23,192 bases of DNA from CAUTNH01 sp963540225 (GTDB lineage Bacteria > Bacillota_I > Bacilli_A > Acholeplasmatales > Acholeplasmataceae), in the NCBI GenBank assembly GCA_963540225.1, contig CAUTNH010000011.1:1-23192 (forward strand), written 5' to 3'. This document shows positions 8,046 through 15,913 of the stretch, one piece after another. The notes beneath the pieces were generated by a model. That model saw only the letters and a list, made by a program, of their open reading frames with translations. It did not search any database and had not been told where the DNA came from. The translations under genes were made by a program, and so were the position numbers. The stretch's first letter is position 1; the number at the start of each line of letters is the position of its first letter.

Positions 8046-8265
8046 AAATGAAAAAGTTGAAACATTTGAGGCATTATATAATGAACTTGAAAAAATAATT
8101 TCTAAGCTAGATGATGAAAACACTAAATTAGAAGATGCTATAAATATATATAAAGAAGGAATTAAAATTTCTAAAAAGTTAGAAGAAATTATAGAAAATG
8201 CTAAAAAAATAATTGTAGAAGTTGAAGATAAAGAAAGTATAAAAGAAAATAATATTGAAGTATAA
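8038..8265 (+). CDS. xseB: Exodeoxyribonuclease VII small subunit
   Basis: A 75-residue helical partner of XseA, several copies of which bind the XseA coiled coil. The diagnostic pattern is present: FEALYNELEKIISKLDDENTKLEDAINIYKEGIKISKKLEEIIENAKKII, matching the family's FE.....LE.IV..LE.G.L.LE.S...YE.G..L...C...L..A arrangement. Size is normal. AAAGGAGA lies 6-8 bases upstream of the ATG inside xseA. The last codons overlap the dxs start by 11 bases. It is rich in Lys/Glu and has no Trp or Cys. Confidence 0.95.
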   Translation: MSKNEKVETFEALYNELEKIISKLDDENTKLEDAINIYKEGIKISKKLEEIIENAKKIIVEVEDKESIKENNIEV

Positions 8266-9943
8266 TTTAGATAATATAAAAACTTTAACATATGATGAAT
8301 TTAAAAAACTTCCTAAAGGTGAACTTTTAAATTTATCTAAGATAATAAGAGAGTATATATATAAAACTGTTATAAAAAATGGCGGACATATGTCGTCTAA
8401 TATCGGAGATGTTGAGCTAGTTGTTGCTTTGCATCATGTTTTTGATTTAAAAAATAATCCAATAATATTTGACATAGGTCATCAAGCCTATGCTCATAAA
8501 ATAATTACTAATAGAGCAAGCGCTTTTGATACATTAAGAAAACCAGATGGTATATCTGGTTTTATAAATGAAAATGAATCAAAATTTGATTGGCTTTCAA
8601 CAGGTCATGCTGGATTATCTATTGCATATGCGATTGGTAAAAATTATATAGAAAATGATTTTGTAGTAGCTTTTTTAGGAGATGGAGCATTTTGTAATTT
8701 ACTAAATATTTCATCTTTAAACTATTTATCAAAGCTTGGTAAAAATATTTTAATTGTTATAAATAATAATAAGATGAATATCTCTCCTAGTTTTGGATCA
8801 TACTATGATATATTAAATGATCACAAAAAGGCATCTAAGTTTTTTAAATTATTAGGTTTAGATTTTATCTATCAAAAAGATGGGAATAATTTATATAAAG
8901 TAATAGATGATTTAAAAAATATTAAGTTTAATAAAAGACCTATTGTCTATCTTTGTGAGACAATAAAAAATTATGGGTTTGAAAATGATAAAGACGGAAA
9001 ATATCATGCAATAGTAAAAAAAGAAGATACTACTAATAAGATGTGGCCTATGATTATCTCAGATACATTAGAAAAATATATAAATAGCAATACCTATATA
9101 GTTCAATCTGGTATGACTTATGGGTTTTCTATGTTAAATCTTTCTAAAAATCTTGGAAGAAGATATTTAGATTTTGGAATGAATGAAGAAGTTAGCCTAA
9201 CTGTTGCAAATGGTTTAATAAAAGATGATAATTTTATAATTGTCCCCCTTTATTCTACATTTATGCAAAGAGCATATGATCAAATATTGAATGATATTTC
9301 AAGACAAAATAAAAAAATACTTTTTTTAATTAACAGAGATGGCTTAATTGATGGAGATGATTCTACTCATCAAGGAATATATACATCGGCAATTTTAAAA
9401 ACTATGCCAAATATGAAAATATTTTATCCAATATGTAAAAATAATTTAGATGATATTTTTAAAAAGTTCTTTAATAAAGATAATATATATCCAATGGCTT
9501 TGGTTTATTCAAAGGAGATGTATCTTGATATAGATTATAAGCCTGTTGAAAAAAATACATTTTATGATATTGTAAAATATGGTAAAAAAGCAGTTTTAAT
9601 TTCTTTTGGAAGATTACTTGAACAAAATTATAATACTTTACTAGATTATGATATAACAATAATAAATTATCATACATATTTTAATGATGATTTAAAAAAA
9701 TATGAGTTTTATAAAAAGATATTTAATTATAATATTCCTATAATTTCTTATTCTGAGGAAATATGTGATATAGCAATATTTAATGAAGTGAATAAATTTA
9801 AAAATGAGCTTAATTTTAATCAAAAGGTCTTTGAATTATCAATAAATAAAAAAGTTGCCAGCCAAAACAGCCGAGAGCAACTTTTAAAAAATAATAATTT
9901 AGATATTTCTAAAATAATAGATATATTAAAAAAACTACATTAA
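8255..9943 (+). CDS. dxs: 1-deoxy-D-xylulose-5-phosphate synthase, compact and divergent
   Basis: Thiamine-diphosphate enzyme condensing pyruvate and glyceraldehyde 3-phosphate, first step of the MEP isoprenoid pathway. The 562-residue product is shorter than the usual 615-635. Motifs: GGHMSSNIG (H45), IGHQAYAHK (H76), GDG (142-144) with NNNKMNIS completing the cofactor/Mg site, catalytic Glu311 in FGMNEE, YSTFMQRAYDQ (R339), NRDGL (R361) and THQG (H372). The exposed loop after NNNKMNIS is about 35-40 residues shorter than in E. coli. The conserved PRG stretch near the end of the second domain, with a phosphate-binding arginine, reads YSKEM. The histidine of the DGHD motif is Asn. The start is TTG at 8255, within xseB, supported by the length of the family N-terminus. 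No ispA lies between xseB and dxs. Most likely a true but fast-evolving DXS. Confidence 0.85.
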   Translation: MKYNLDNIKTLTYDEFKKLPKGELLNLSKIIREYIYKTVIKNGGHMSSNIGDVELVVALHHVFDLKNNPIIFDIGHQAYAHKIITNRASAFDTLRKPDGISGFINENESKFDWLSTGHAGLSIAYAIGKNYIENDFVVAFLGDGAFCNLLNISSLNYLSKLGKNILIVINNNKMNISPSFGSYYDILNDHKKASKFFKLLGLDFIYQKDGNNLYKVIDDLKNIKFNKRPIVYLCETIKNYGFENDKDGKYHAIVKKEDTTNKMWPMIISDTLEKYINSNTYIVQSGMTYGFSMLNLSKNLGRRYLDFGMNEEVSLTVANGLIKDDNFIIVPLYSTFMQRAYDQILNDISRQNKKILFLINRDGLIDGDDSTHQGIYTSAILKTMPNMKIFYPICKNNLDDIFKKFFNKDNIYPMALVYSKEMYLDIDYKPVEKNTFYDIVKYGKKAVLISFGRLLEQNYNTLLDYDITIINYHTYFNDDLKKYEFYKKIFNYNIPIISYSEEICDIAIFNEVNKFKNELNFNQKVFELSINKKVASQNSREQLLKNNNLDISKIIDILKKLH

Positions 9944-10117
9944 AGCCTTTACGATTGCATAAATTATTCCGCTAAGTCCCCCAATAGACATTAAAATAAG
10001 TAATATCCAAATAACAATTTTACCAGCAAGTCTATTAGCAGGATTTTTTAAAATAGGAACATCATGTTTTTCTTTTTCAGATTTCTCTTTTTTTTCTAGT
10101 TTATTTTTTTTAGACAT
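9935..10117 (-). CDS. Small single-pass membrane protein, Lys/Glu-rich N-terminus
   Basis: 60 residues: a very charged N-terminal half (1-20, almost all Lys, Glu and Ser), a short PILKNPANRL linker, then one hydrophobic helix at about 34-57. The charge distribution suggests an N-in, C-out anchor. I do not recognise the family. Coding support comes from a textbook GAGGTGA site 6 bases upstream of the ATG on the minus strand (10121-10127 in plus coordinates) and a separate AT-rich promoter region. Its last three codons overlap the end of dxs convergently. It is the only minus-strand gene between two plus-strand units, so it is independently transcribed. Small proteins of this design are common but poorly characterised in Bacilli. 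Confidence 0.75.
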   Translation of the reverse strand: MSKKNKLEKKEKSEKEKHDVPILKNPANRLAGKIVIWILLILMSIGGLSGIIYAIVKALM

Positions 10118-10181
10118 TAAATCACCTCAATAAAATTATATTTATTATATAATAAAATATAGAAAAATGGAAATGATATAG
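10118..10181. promoter_or_regulatory. Divergent promoter region between the small membrane protein gene and dinB
   Basis: Overlapping -10 matches exist on both strands: TATAAT at 10148-10153 on plus, and ATTATA at 10144-10149 and 10135-10140, which read TATAAT on minus. No good -35 is visible for either direction. Only 64 bases separate the two starts, so both promoters must be here unless dinB is read from elsewhere. Confidence 0.4.
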
Positions 10182-11342
10182 ATGATAAAAGATGAAAAAC
10201 TTATATTTCACATAGATTTAAATGCATTTTTTTGTCAGTGTGAGCAAAATCAAAACCCACTTTTAAAAAATGTTCCTTTTGCGATTGCTCCCAATGATAA
10301 TACATATCGTGGCATTATCTCAACTTCAAATTACATCGCAAGAAAATATGGAGTATTTTCTGCTATGACAGTTAAAGATGCGATAAAAAAATGTCCTTAT
10401 TTAAGATTAGTATCTCCTAATATTAGCTTGTATAAAAAATATTCGCAAATATTTTTTTCCTACCTTAAAACATATTCTAAAAAAATTCAGATTGCCTCAA
10501 TTGATGAGTGCTATATTGATTTAACAAATCACCAATTATCAAGTAACCCCATTATGCTTGCTAAAAAAATACAAGATGAGCTTTTAAAAAAATATAAACT
10601 TTCTGTATCAATTGGTATATCTAATACTTTATTTCTTGCTAAGATGGCGAGTGATTATAAAAAGCCTCTTGGCATTACTAAAATAGATTATAGTAATTTA
10701 GATATTTTAGATAATCTTTCAATCTCAAATATTTATGGAATAGGGAAAAAAGTTTCTAAAAGCCTAAATGATATAGGAATAGTTAAAATATCAGATTTTA
10801 AAAATAATATAAATAAAGATAAAATAGTAAAAATTATTGGATATGACTATTATATTAAAAAGATATTAGAACTAAATGGAAATGGTTGCAATATAGTATC
10901 AAATAATGAAGGATGCGCTCCTAAAACTATTACAAATGAAACCACATTAACAGGAGATATTTCATCAAGAGATATAATTATTGAGTATTTAAAAGAATGT
11001 TTTAAAAATGCTTATGATGAGTTAAAAAAATATAAAATGCTTGCACTTGGTATTGTTATTAAGTATAAATTAAGCAATTTTAGCCAAAAGACAAGACAAA
11101 AAATGCTTTCTGAGCCAACTGATGATTATAATATTTTACTCTATGATATATTAAGTTTATTTGATGATATATATAAAGATTTTCCTATTAGGCTTATAGG
11201 ATGTGGCTTTAGTAAAATCATTTCAAAAAGCCATCTAGACTATAATTTATTTAATTATGAAAAAATACAAAAAGAAGAAAAAATAAAGGATGTAATTGAT
11301 AATTTAGATATTAAACTAAAAAACACAATTAAGAAAATATGA
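10182..11342 (+). CDS. dinB: DNA polymerase IV (Y-family translesion polymerase)
   Basis: Error-prone polymerase that bypasses DNA lesions. It has 386 residues. The palm carries the metal ligands D12 (HIDLNAFF), D108 and E109 (SIDECYIDL); the steric-gate position is aromatic (FF at 16-17). Other family signatures: YIARKYGVFSAM, SIGISNTLFLAKMASDYKKPLG and the helix-hairpin-helix IYGIGKKVSKSLNDIGI. A little-finger domain occupies about 240-355. DYNLF near residues 356-360 loosely resembles the beta-clamp-binding pentapeptide. The second Asp of the usual DxD (as in E. coli HVDMDCFF) is Asn here, but that is not a metal ligand in E. coli Pol IV (D8, D103, E104). The SD is weak (GGAAATGAT). The stop overlaps the helicase start as ATGA, giving a three-gene DNA/RNA maintenance unit. 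Confidence 0.95.
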   Translation: MIKDEKLIFHIDLNAFFCQCEQNQNPLLKNVPFAIAPNDNTYRGIISTSNYIARKYGVFSAMTVKDAIKKCPYLRLVSPNISLYKKYSQIFFSYLKTYSKKIQIASIDECYIDLTNHQLSSNPIMLAKKIQDELLKKYKLSVSIGISNTLFLAKMASDYKKPLGITKIDYSNLDILDNLSISNIYGIGKKVSKSLNDIGIVKISDFKNNINKDKIVKIIGYDYYIKKILELNGNGCNIVSNNEGCAPKTITNETTLTGDISSRDIIIEYLKECFKNAYDELKKYKMLALGIVIKYKLSNFSQKTRQKMLSEPTDDYNILLYDILSLFDDIYKDFPIRLIGCGFSKIISKSHLDYNLFNYEKIQKEEKIKDVIDNLDIKLKNTIKKI

Positions 11343-12568
11343 CAAAAAATGATTTATTATTAAAACTAAAATTTAAAAAATATACTAAATTGCAAGAAGA
11401 TGTCTTCCTTCTTTGGGAAAAATCTTCTAATATTTTAATATCGTCTAAAACAGGAAGTGGTAAAACTTATGCATACTCTATTCCTGTTATGCTTGATTTA
11501 ATAAATAAGTGGTATAGTTCTATTATAATAGTTCCTACAAATGATTTATTAAATCAAGTATATGATATGATAAATTTAATAAGATTTGATGAAAAAATAA
11601 TAAAACTAGATGATAATATAAGACTAGAAGATATTTCTAGAATAAATAGGTTAAATAAAAAGGTAGTTATCGCAACTCCTAATAAAATCTTTTATTTTAG
11701 AGAAAATGGGCTTAACTTTAAAGATTTTAAAAATATTATCTATGATGAGTGTGATATGTTATTAGAAGGAGACTTTTTTTTAAAATTAAAAGAGTTATTT
11801 TATTATTTTAAAAATTCAAGACAGATTGTAGTATCTGCTACAATAAAATCTAATTTCAAACCATTTATAAAAGAAAATATTGGAAGTTTTATAACAGTTG
11901 ATGATAAAAATAGATTTGCAGGTCAAAATCATTTTTTAATATTTTCAAACAATAAAGATGAAGTTTTAAAAAAAATAGTAAATGCGATAAATCCTTTTTT
12001 ATGTATTATTTTTACTATGAAAAAAGAAAATGTATATTTTATATTTGATATTTTAAAAAGACTTGGTAAAAATGCTATATATATCTCATCAGATGATAAG
12101 AAAGAATTAAGAAATAAAAAAATAAACGACATTAAAAAAAATAAATATCAATTTATTATCTCAACTGATTTACTTGCAAGAGGAATTGATTTTTTTGCAA
12201 CTGATATAATAAATTATGATATTCCAAGTAAACTAGAATATTTTATCCACAGAAGTGGTAGAACCGCTAGAATGGATAAAACAGGTAATATATATACTAT
12301 ATATAGTGATTGTGAAAATAGGAAGGTTTCAAATTTAAAAAATAAGGGTATTAAGTTTAAATTATTTAAAATTGTAGATGGTAAAATAATAACTTATGAG
12401 AAAAAATCTCCAAGATTTTCTCCTGATGAGTTAAAAGAAATTAGGAAAATAAAAAAGCCTAAAAAAGTATCTCCTAACTATAAAAAGAAAAATATTAGAA
12501 AAATCCAGCAAGTAATAAAAAAAATAAAGGCTAAAAGATTTCGTAAAAGAATGGAAAAAGGTAGATAA
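11339..12568 (+). CDS. DEAD-box-family RNA helicase, CshB-like, with DECD motif
   Basis: ATP-dependent RNA helicase, probably for ribosome assembly or RNA turnover. Motifs in order: Q-motif KYTKLQEDVF; motif I SSKTGSGKT (35-43); Ia PTNDL; Ib ATPNK; motif II DECD (136-139) in place of DEAD; motif III SAT (166-168); motif V STDLLARGID; motif VI HRSGRTAR (304-311). The C-terminal tail, about 360-409, is extremely Lys/Arg-rich and likely binds RNA. DECD occurs in some family members and keeps the catalytic Asp-Glu pair. The next gene is nfo, one base away; in Bacillus subtilis cshB (yqfR) is followed by nfo (yqfS), so a CshB orthologue is my best guess. I leave the symbol empty because similarity to CshA or YfmL cannot be excluded by eye. 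Confidence 0.9.
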   Translation: MTKNDLLLKLKFKKYTKLQEDVFLLWEKSSNILISSKTGSGKTYAYSIPVMLDLINKWYSSIIIVPTNDLLNQVYDMINLIRFDEKIIKLDDNIRLEDISRINRLNKKVVIATPNKIFYFRENGLNFKDFKNIIYDECDMLLEGDFFLKLKELFYYFKNSRQIVVSATIKSNFKPFIKENIGSFITVDDKNRFAGQNHFLIFSNNKDEVLKKIVNAINPFLCIIFTMKKENVYFIFDILKRLGKNAIYISSDDKKELRNKKINDIKKNKYQFIISTDLLARGIDFFATDIINYDIPSKLEYFIHRSGRTARMDKTGNIYTIYSDCENRKVSNLKNKGIKFKLFKIVDGKIITYEKKSPRFSPDELKEIRKIKKPKKVSPNYKKKNIRKIQQVIKKIKAKRFRKRMEKGR

Positions 12569-12569
12569 T

Positions 12570-13448
12570 ATGCTTATTATTGGAAGTCATAATAAATTAA
12601 AAGCTCCAGATTTTTTTCTTGGCTCTGTCAAAGAGGCAATAAGTAATGGTGCAAACGCTTTAATGGTTTATACAGGGGCACCGCAAAATACCATAAGACA
12701 AAACACTAATAGTTTTAAAATAGATGAGGCTATTAGTTTATTAGATAAAAATAATATTAGTTTAGATAATATTGTAGTACATGCTCCATATATAATAAAT
12801 TTTGCAAGTCCTGATAAGGAAAAAAGAGATTTTGCTGCTAATTTTTTAATCAAAGAGCTAAATAGAGCAGAAAAGCTCCATGCTAAAAATATTGTCCTTC
12901 ATCCAGGCTCTGCACTAAAAGAAGATAGAATTGTTGCACTAGGTTATGTGGCAAGCGGAATAAATAAGGTTTTGGATGAAACATCACATTTAGAAATTGG
13001 AATTGCAATTGAGACAATGGCTGGAAAAGGTAGTGAAGTTGGAATAAATTTTGATGAGATCGCTAAAATCATAAGTATGGTAAATAATAAAAAAAGAATT
13101 AGTGTCTGCTTTGATACATGTCATGTATTTGATGCGGGATATGATCTAAAAAACAACTATGATGAAGTTTTTAAAGAATTTGATAAAAAGATAGGTATTG
13201 ATAAAATTTCTGTAATTCATTTAAACGATAGCAAAAATATTTGTGGCTCTAGAAAAGATAGACACGAAAATATCGGAGTTGGAAATATTGGTTTTGATAC
13301 TCTTTTAAAAATTTCATATGACGAAAAATTTAAAAAAATTCCTAAAATTTTAGAAACTCCATATATACTAGAAAAATCTCCTTACAAAGCAGAAATTGAT
13401 ATGATTAAAAATAAAAAGTTTGAAAAAGATATTTTTGGCAATCTCTAA
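12570..13448 (+). CDS. nfo: Endonuclease IV (AP endonuclease)
   Basis: Zn-dependent TIM-barrel enzyme that cuts DNA 5' to abasic sites in base-excision repair. At 292 residues its size is typical. The metal-ligand motifs are all visible: VVHAPY, VLHPGS, AIETMAGKGSEVG, CFDTCHVFDAGYD, IHLNDSK, DRHENIGVG and the final ILETP. GSH at the N-terminus and ALMVYTGAPQ early in the barrel also match the family. The start lies one base after the helicase stop, with AAAGGT upstream in the helicase tail, so the pair is coupled. A hairpin terminator follows 17 bases after the stop. Confidence 0.97.
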   Translation: MLIIGSHNKLKAPDFFLGSVKEAISNGANALMVYTGAPQNTIRQNTNSFKIDEAISLLDKNNISLDNIVVHAPYIINFASPDKEKRDFAANFLIKELNRAEKLHAKNIVLHPGSALKEDRIVALGYVASGINKVLDETSHLEIGIAIETMAGKGSEVGINFDEIAKIISMVNNKKRISVCFDTCHVFDAGYDLKNNYDEVFKEFDKKIGIDKISVIHLNDSKNICGSRKDRHENIGVGNIGFDTLLKISYDEKFKKIPKILETPYILEKSPYKAEIDMIKNKKFEKDIFGNL

Positions 13449-13465
13449 TATATTTGAAAGTTTTG

Positions 13466-13494
13466 AAAAAATCGCTCAGTAAAGCGATTTTTTT
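13466..13494 (+). terminator. Rho-independent terminator after nfo
   Basis: Arms AAAAAATCGCT (13466-13476) and AGCGATTTTTT (13483-13493) form an 11-bp stem with a 6-base loop, ending in T residues. It closes the dinB-helicase-nfo unit and isolates it from the heat-shock operon. Confidence 0.9.
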
Positions 13495-13531
13495 ATTAAA
13501 TAAAGGTCTGAAAGATAAATTTGTTGTATTT

Positions 13532-13558
13532 TTAGCACTCAAAACTTGACAGTGCCAT
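13532..13558 (+). promoter_or_regulatory. CIRCE operator (HrcA binding site) with degenerate right half
   Basis: The left arm TTAGCACTC (13532-13540) is a perfect match to the CIRCE consensus. After exactly 9 bases the right arm reads CAGTGCCAT (13550-13558), matching GAGTGCTAA at 6 of 9 positions. It overlaps the -35 box, so bound HrcA would block RNA polymerase. CIRCE is the established HrcA operator, and HrcA is the first gene of this operon. Confidence 0.88.
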
Positions 13559-13574
13559 TTTTTTATGTTATACT
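13546..13574 (+). promoter_or_regulatory. Sigma-A promoter of the hrcA-grpE-dnaK-dnaJ operon
   Basis: TTGACA (13546-13551) and TATACT (13569-13574) are separated by exactly 17 bases, the best promoter match in the window. Transcription would start near 13581, about 24 bases before the hrcA ATG. Confidence 0.88.
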
Positions 13575-13604
13575 ATTAAACGTAAAAAATTATGTTGGTG
13601 ATTT

Positions 13605-14621
13605 ATGATAAGTAGCCGCCAAAAACTAATTTTGAAAGCGATAATTGAAAGTGTTATAGAAAACGGTGATCCAGTTGGTTCGTTTGAGTTAATAAAAAAA
13701 CCATATTTAAATATGTCGAGTGCAACTATAAGAAGTGATATGGCATATTTAGAGGAGTTAGGATATCTTTTAAAAACTCATACATCAAGTGGAAGAATAC
13801 CATCTAATAAAGGTTATAAATACTATATTGAAAACCTAATAACAACAGATGACAGTGTTATATATTATTATCCATTTATAGATAAGATAATAAATGATAA
13901 TAAGCATCAAAAAATTATGGCAATCGAAAAGACAATTAAATGGTTAAGTGAAATAACAAACACTACAGCGTTTACTATTTGCACTAGTTCAAAAGATATT
14001 TTAATTAAAAAAATATCGCTTGAAAGAATTGATGATAATCTAATATTTCTTTTAATATTTGTAAGTTCCGGTAATATTCAATCTCAAACATTATCACCTG
14101 ACATATTAGAGATTATACCATTTGAAAAATTAAAAGAAATTATTAGAAAAATTGAAGAATGTCTTTTAAATAGAACTATTAAAGAGACAATTGGGATTTT
14201 ACAAAGCGATGAATTTAGTAAAAGAATACTAAATAGTAGTAGTGAAAAAGATAGAATAATACTTCTTTTTATTGATTTATTTAATAAATTATTTAAAGAA
14301 AATATTCACTTGTCGGGTTTTGAAAATATATTTGAAAATTCAAACCTTGATAATGTTAAACTTTTAAAACAATATCAAAATTACTTGACAGAGGAAAACA
14401 TTATCGATTTACTTTCTAACGATAAAACGCTAGAAGTAAGAATAGATGATGAAATATCATTTATGCCAAAGGCTAATTGTGCTATTGTTTCAATACCATA
14501 TAAAATATATGAAAATGAAAGTGGTCAACTTGCACTAATTGGTTCAAAAAGGATGCCTTATAAAGTTATAATACCGCTTTTAGAATATATTGCGTCTAAA
14601 TTATCAAATTTATATAATTAA
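13605..14621 (+). CDS. hrcA: Heat-inducible transcription repressor HrcA
   Basis: Represses the chaperone operon by binding CIRCE; activity depends on chaperonin-assisted folding in the known Bacillus system. 338 residues. The N-terminal winged helix is typical: SSRQKLILKAIIESVIENGDPVGS, MSSATIRSDMAYLEELGYL as recognition region, then HTSSGRIPSNKGYKYYIENL. The GAF-like dimerisation and inserted domains follow; the end, LALIGSKRMPYKVIIPLLEYIASKL, matches the family's GP.RM.Y.K...LL closing motif, with Ser in place of the usual Gly-Pro. The ATG at 13605 has GGTGAT 5 bases upstream. Its own operator lies 47 bases upstream, so it is autoregulated. It is the first gene of a four-gene heat-shock operon. 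Confidence 0.97.
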   Translation: MISSRQKLILKAIIESVIENGDPVGSFELIKKPYLNMSSATIRSDMAYLEELGYLLKTHTSSGRIPSNKGYKYYIENLITTDDSVIYYYPFIDKIINDNKHQKIMAIEKTIKWLSEITNTTAFTICTSSKDILIKKISLERIDDNLIFLLIFVSSGNIQSQTLSPDILEIIPFEKLKEIIRKIEECLLNRTIKETIGILQSDEFSKRILNSSSEKDRIILLFIDLFNKLFKENIHLSGFENIFENSNLDNVKLLKQYQNYLTEENIIDLLSNDKTLEVRIDDEISFMPKANCAIVSIPYKIYENESGQLALIGSKRMPYKVIIPLLEYIASKLSNLYN

Positions 14622-14649
14622 ATAATTAAGTTAATTAAGGAGGAGAAAA

Positions 14650-15900
14650 ATGAATAGAATTCCACCAAAACCTGGATTATTCACACCAAGTGAAAAAGAC
14701 AAAAAAGAAGAATTTAAAAATGTAATTGATCAGAAAAAGCCAAAAGAAGAAAAGAGCAAAATTGATGATACTGAGTTTTTCTCATCATCGCTAGATGATA
14801 TATTATCAGAACTTAAAACAAGTATAAAATCTCAGCAAACACCAGCAGGTGCCAAAGTGCAACCAAAACCACAAAGTTCAACTACTAAGCAACAACCAAA
14901 TCTTGCTTCCCAAGGACTCAATGGTTCACAACAGGTAAGAAGTCAATCTCATGATTCTGATATGACGCTTGCAACAGGAGATATAAGATTACAAGTTAAG
15001 TTTCAGAAAAAACAAATCATCGAGTTAAAAAGTGCACTTGATATTCAAAAAAAGCAAATACTTGATTTAGAGCAAACAATTGCTAGTAGAAATGATCTTT
15101 TAACTAAATACAATGATGAATTAAAAAAGTTAAAAGATGAATATATAAAAGTTTCTAATACTAATAAAATTTTAAATCAATCAAGTGAAAAAATCAGGAA
15201 AGATCTTGAGCAAAGATTTATAAAAGATATTAGAGAAAAAGATGAAACAATTAAAAATTTTGAAAGCGAAAAAGAAAACTCACTAGGTCAGATTAAAAAA
15301 GATTACGATGCAAAAATATCTCAGCTTAATAAGGCTTTAAAGGATATGCAAGAAAAAAGAGAAAAAGAGATAAAAGATGTTGCTGGAAACTTGGTTATTG
15401 AAAATGAAAAAGTAAAACAAGAGCTTGAACAAAGCAAAAAAACTATTTTGGACATGAAAGAAGCATATCAAAAAACAATTCAAGAAGTTAATGATTTTAA
15501 AACCCGTTCAAAGCAAACGCAGGATGAAAATGCAAAATTTGCATCAATTAAACTTGTATCAGGTCTTTTAGATGCTCTTGATAATCTTGACAGAATTGTT
15601 AATATTCCAGTTGAAGACCCTAAACTAAAAGATTATTTACTAGGATTTAAAATGATTAATGAATCGATATTTAATGTATTGTTTAATGATGGGGTTGAAC
15701 TTGTTAAAACAAAAGGAGTATTATTTGATCCAAATATTCACCATGCAAAAGAAATTGATAATATTCCAGATAAAGAAGATGACGAAATACTTGGCGTGTT
15801 TCAAAAAGGATATTTTTACAAAGGCAGACTTGTTAGACCTGCGGTAGTAAAAGTAAATAAAAAAGATGTTTCTAATAATACAGAAAATAATATAAATTAA
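14650..15900 (+). CDS. grpE: GrpE nucleotide exchange factor with very long N-terminal extension
   Basis: Promotes ADP release from DnaK. The conserved GrpE part is confined to about residues 260-405: a helical segment with YQKTIQEVNDFKTRSKQT, LLDALDNLDRIVN, GVLFDPNIHHAKEID, and the beta-wing DEILGVFQKGYFYKGRLVRPAVVKV. At 416 residues it is roughly twice the usual 180-210. Residues 1-60 are charged and start with a Pro-rich tip; 61-105 form a Gln/Ser/Pro-rich low-complexity linker; 112-270 is a long Lys/Glu/Gln heptad-like coiled coil continuous with the canonical GrpE helix. It has no membrane segment. The frame and start are secure: AAGGAGGAG lies at 14637-14645, the strongest SD in the window. 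It lies 28 bases after hrcA and 13 before dnaK. The extension could lengthen the dimeric stalk or tether it to another partner. Confidence 0.94.
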   Translation: MNRIPPKPGLFTPSEKDKKEEFKNVIDQKKPKEEKSKIDDTEFFSSSLDDILSELKTSIKSQQTPAGAKVQPKPQSSTTKQQPNLASQGLNGSQQVRSQSHDSDMTLATGDIRLQVKFQKKQIIELKSALDIQKKQILDLEQTIASRNDLLTKYNDELKKLKDEYIKVSNTNKILNQSSEKIRKDLEQRFIKDIREKDETIKNFESEKENSLGQIKKDYDAKISQLNKALKDMQEKREKEIKDVAGNLVIENEKVKQELEQSKKTILDMKEAYQKTIQEVNDFKTRSKQTQDENAKFASIKLVSGLLDALDNLDRIVNIPVEDPKLKDYLLGFKMINESIFNVLFNDGVELVKTKGVLFDPNIHHAKEIDNIPDKEDDEILGVFQKGYFYKGRLVRPAVVKVNKKDVSNNTENNIN

Positions 15901-15913
15901 AGGGAGAGATAAT

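Noticed and set aside
11339..12568. DECD in motif II as an inactivating change
   Set aside because: The Asp-Glu pair needed for Mg-ATP hydrolysis is retained and all other helicase motifs are intact.
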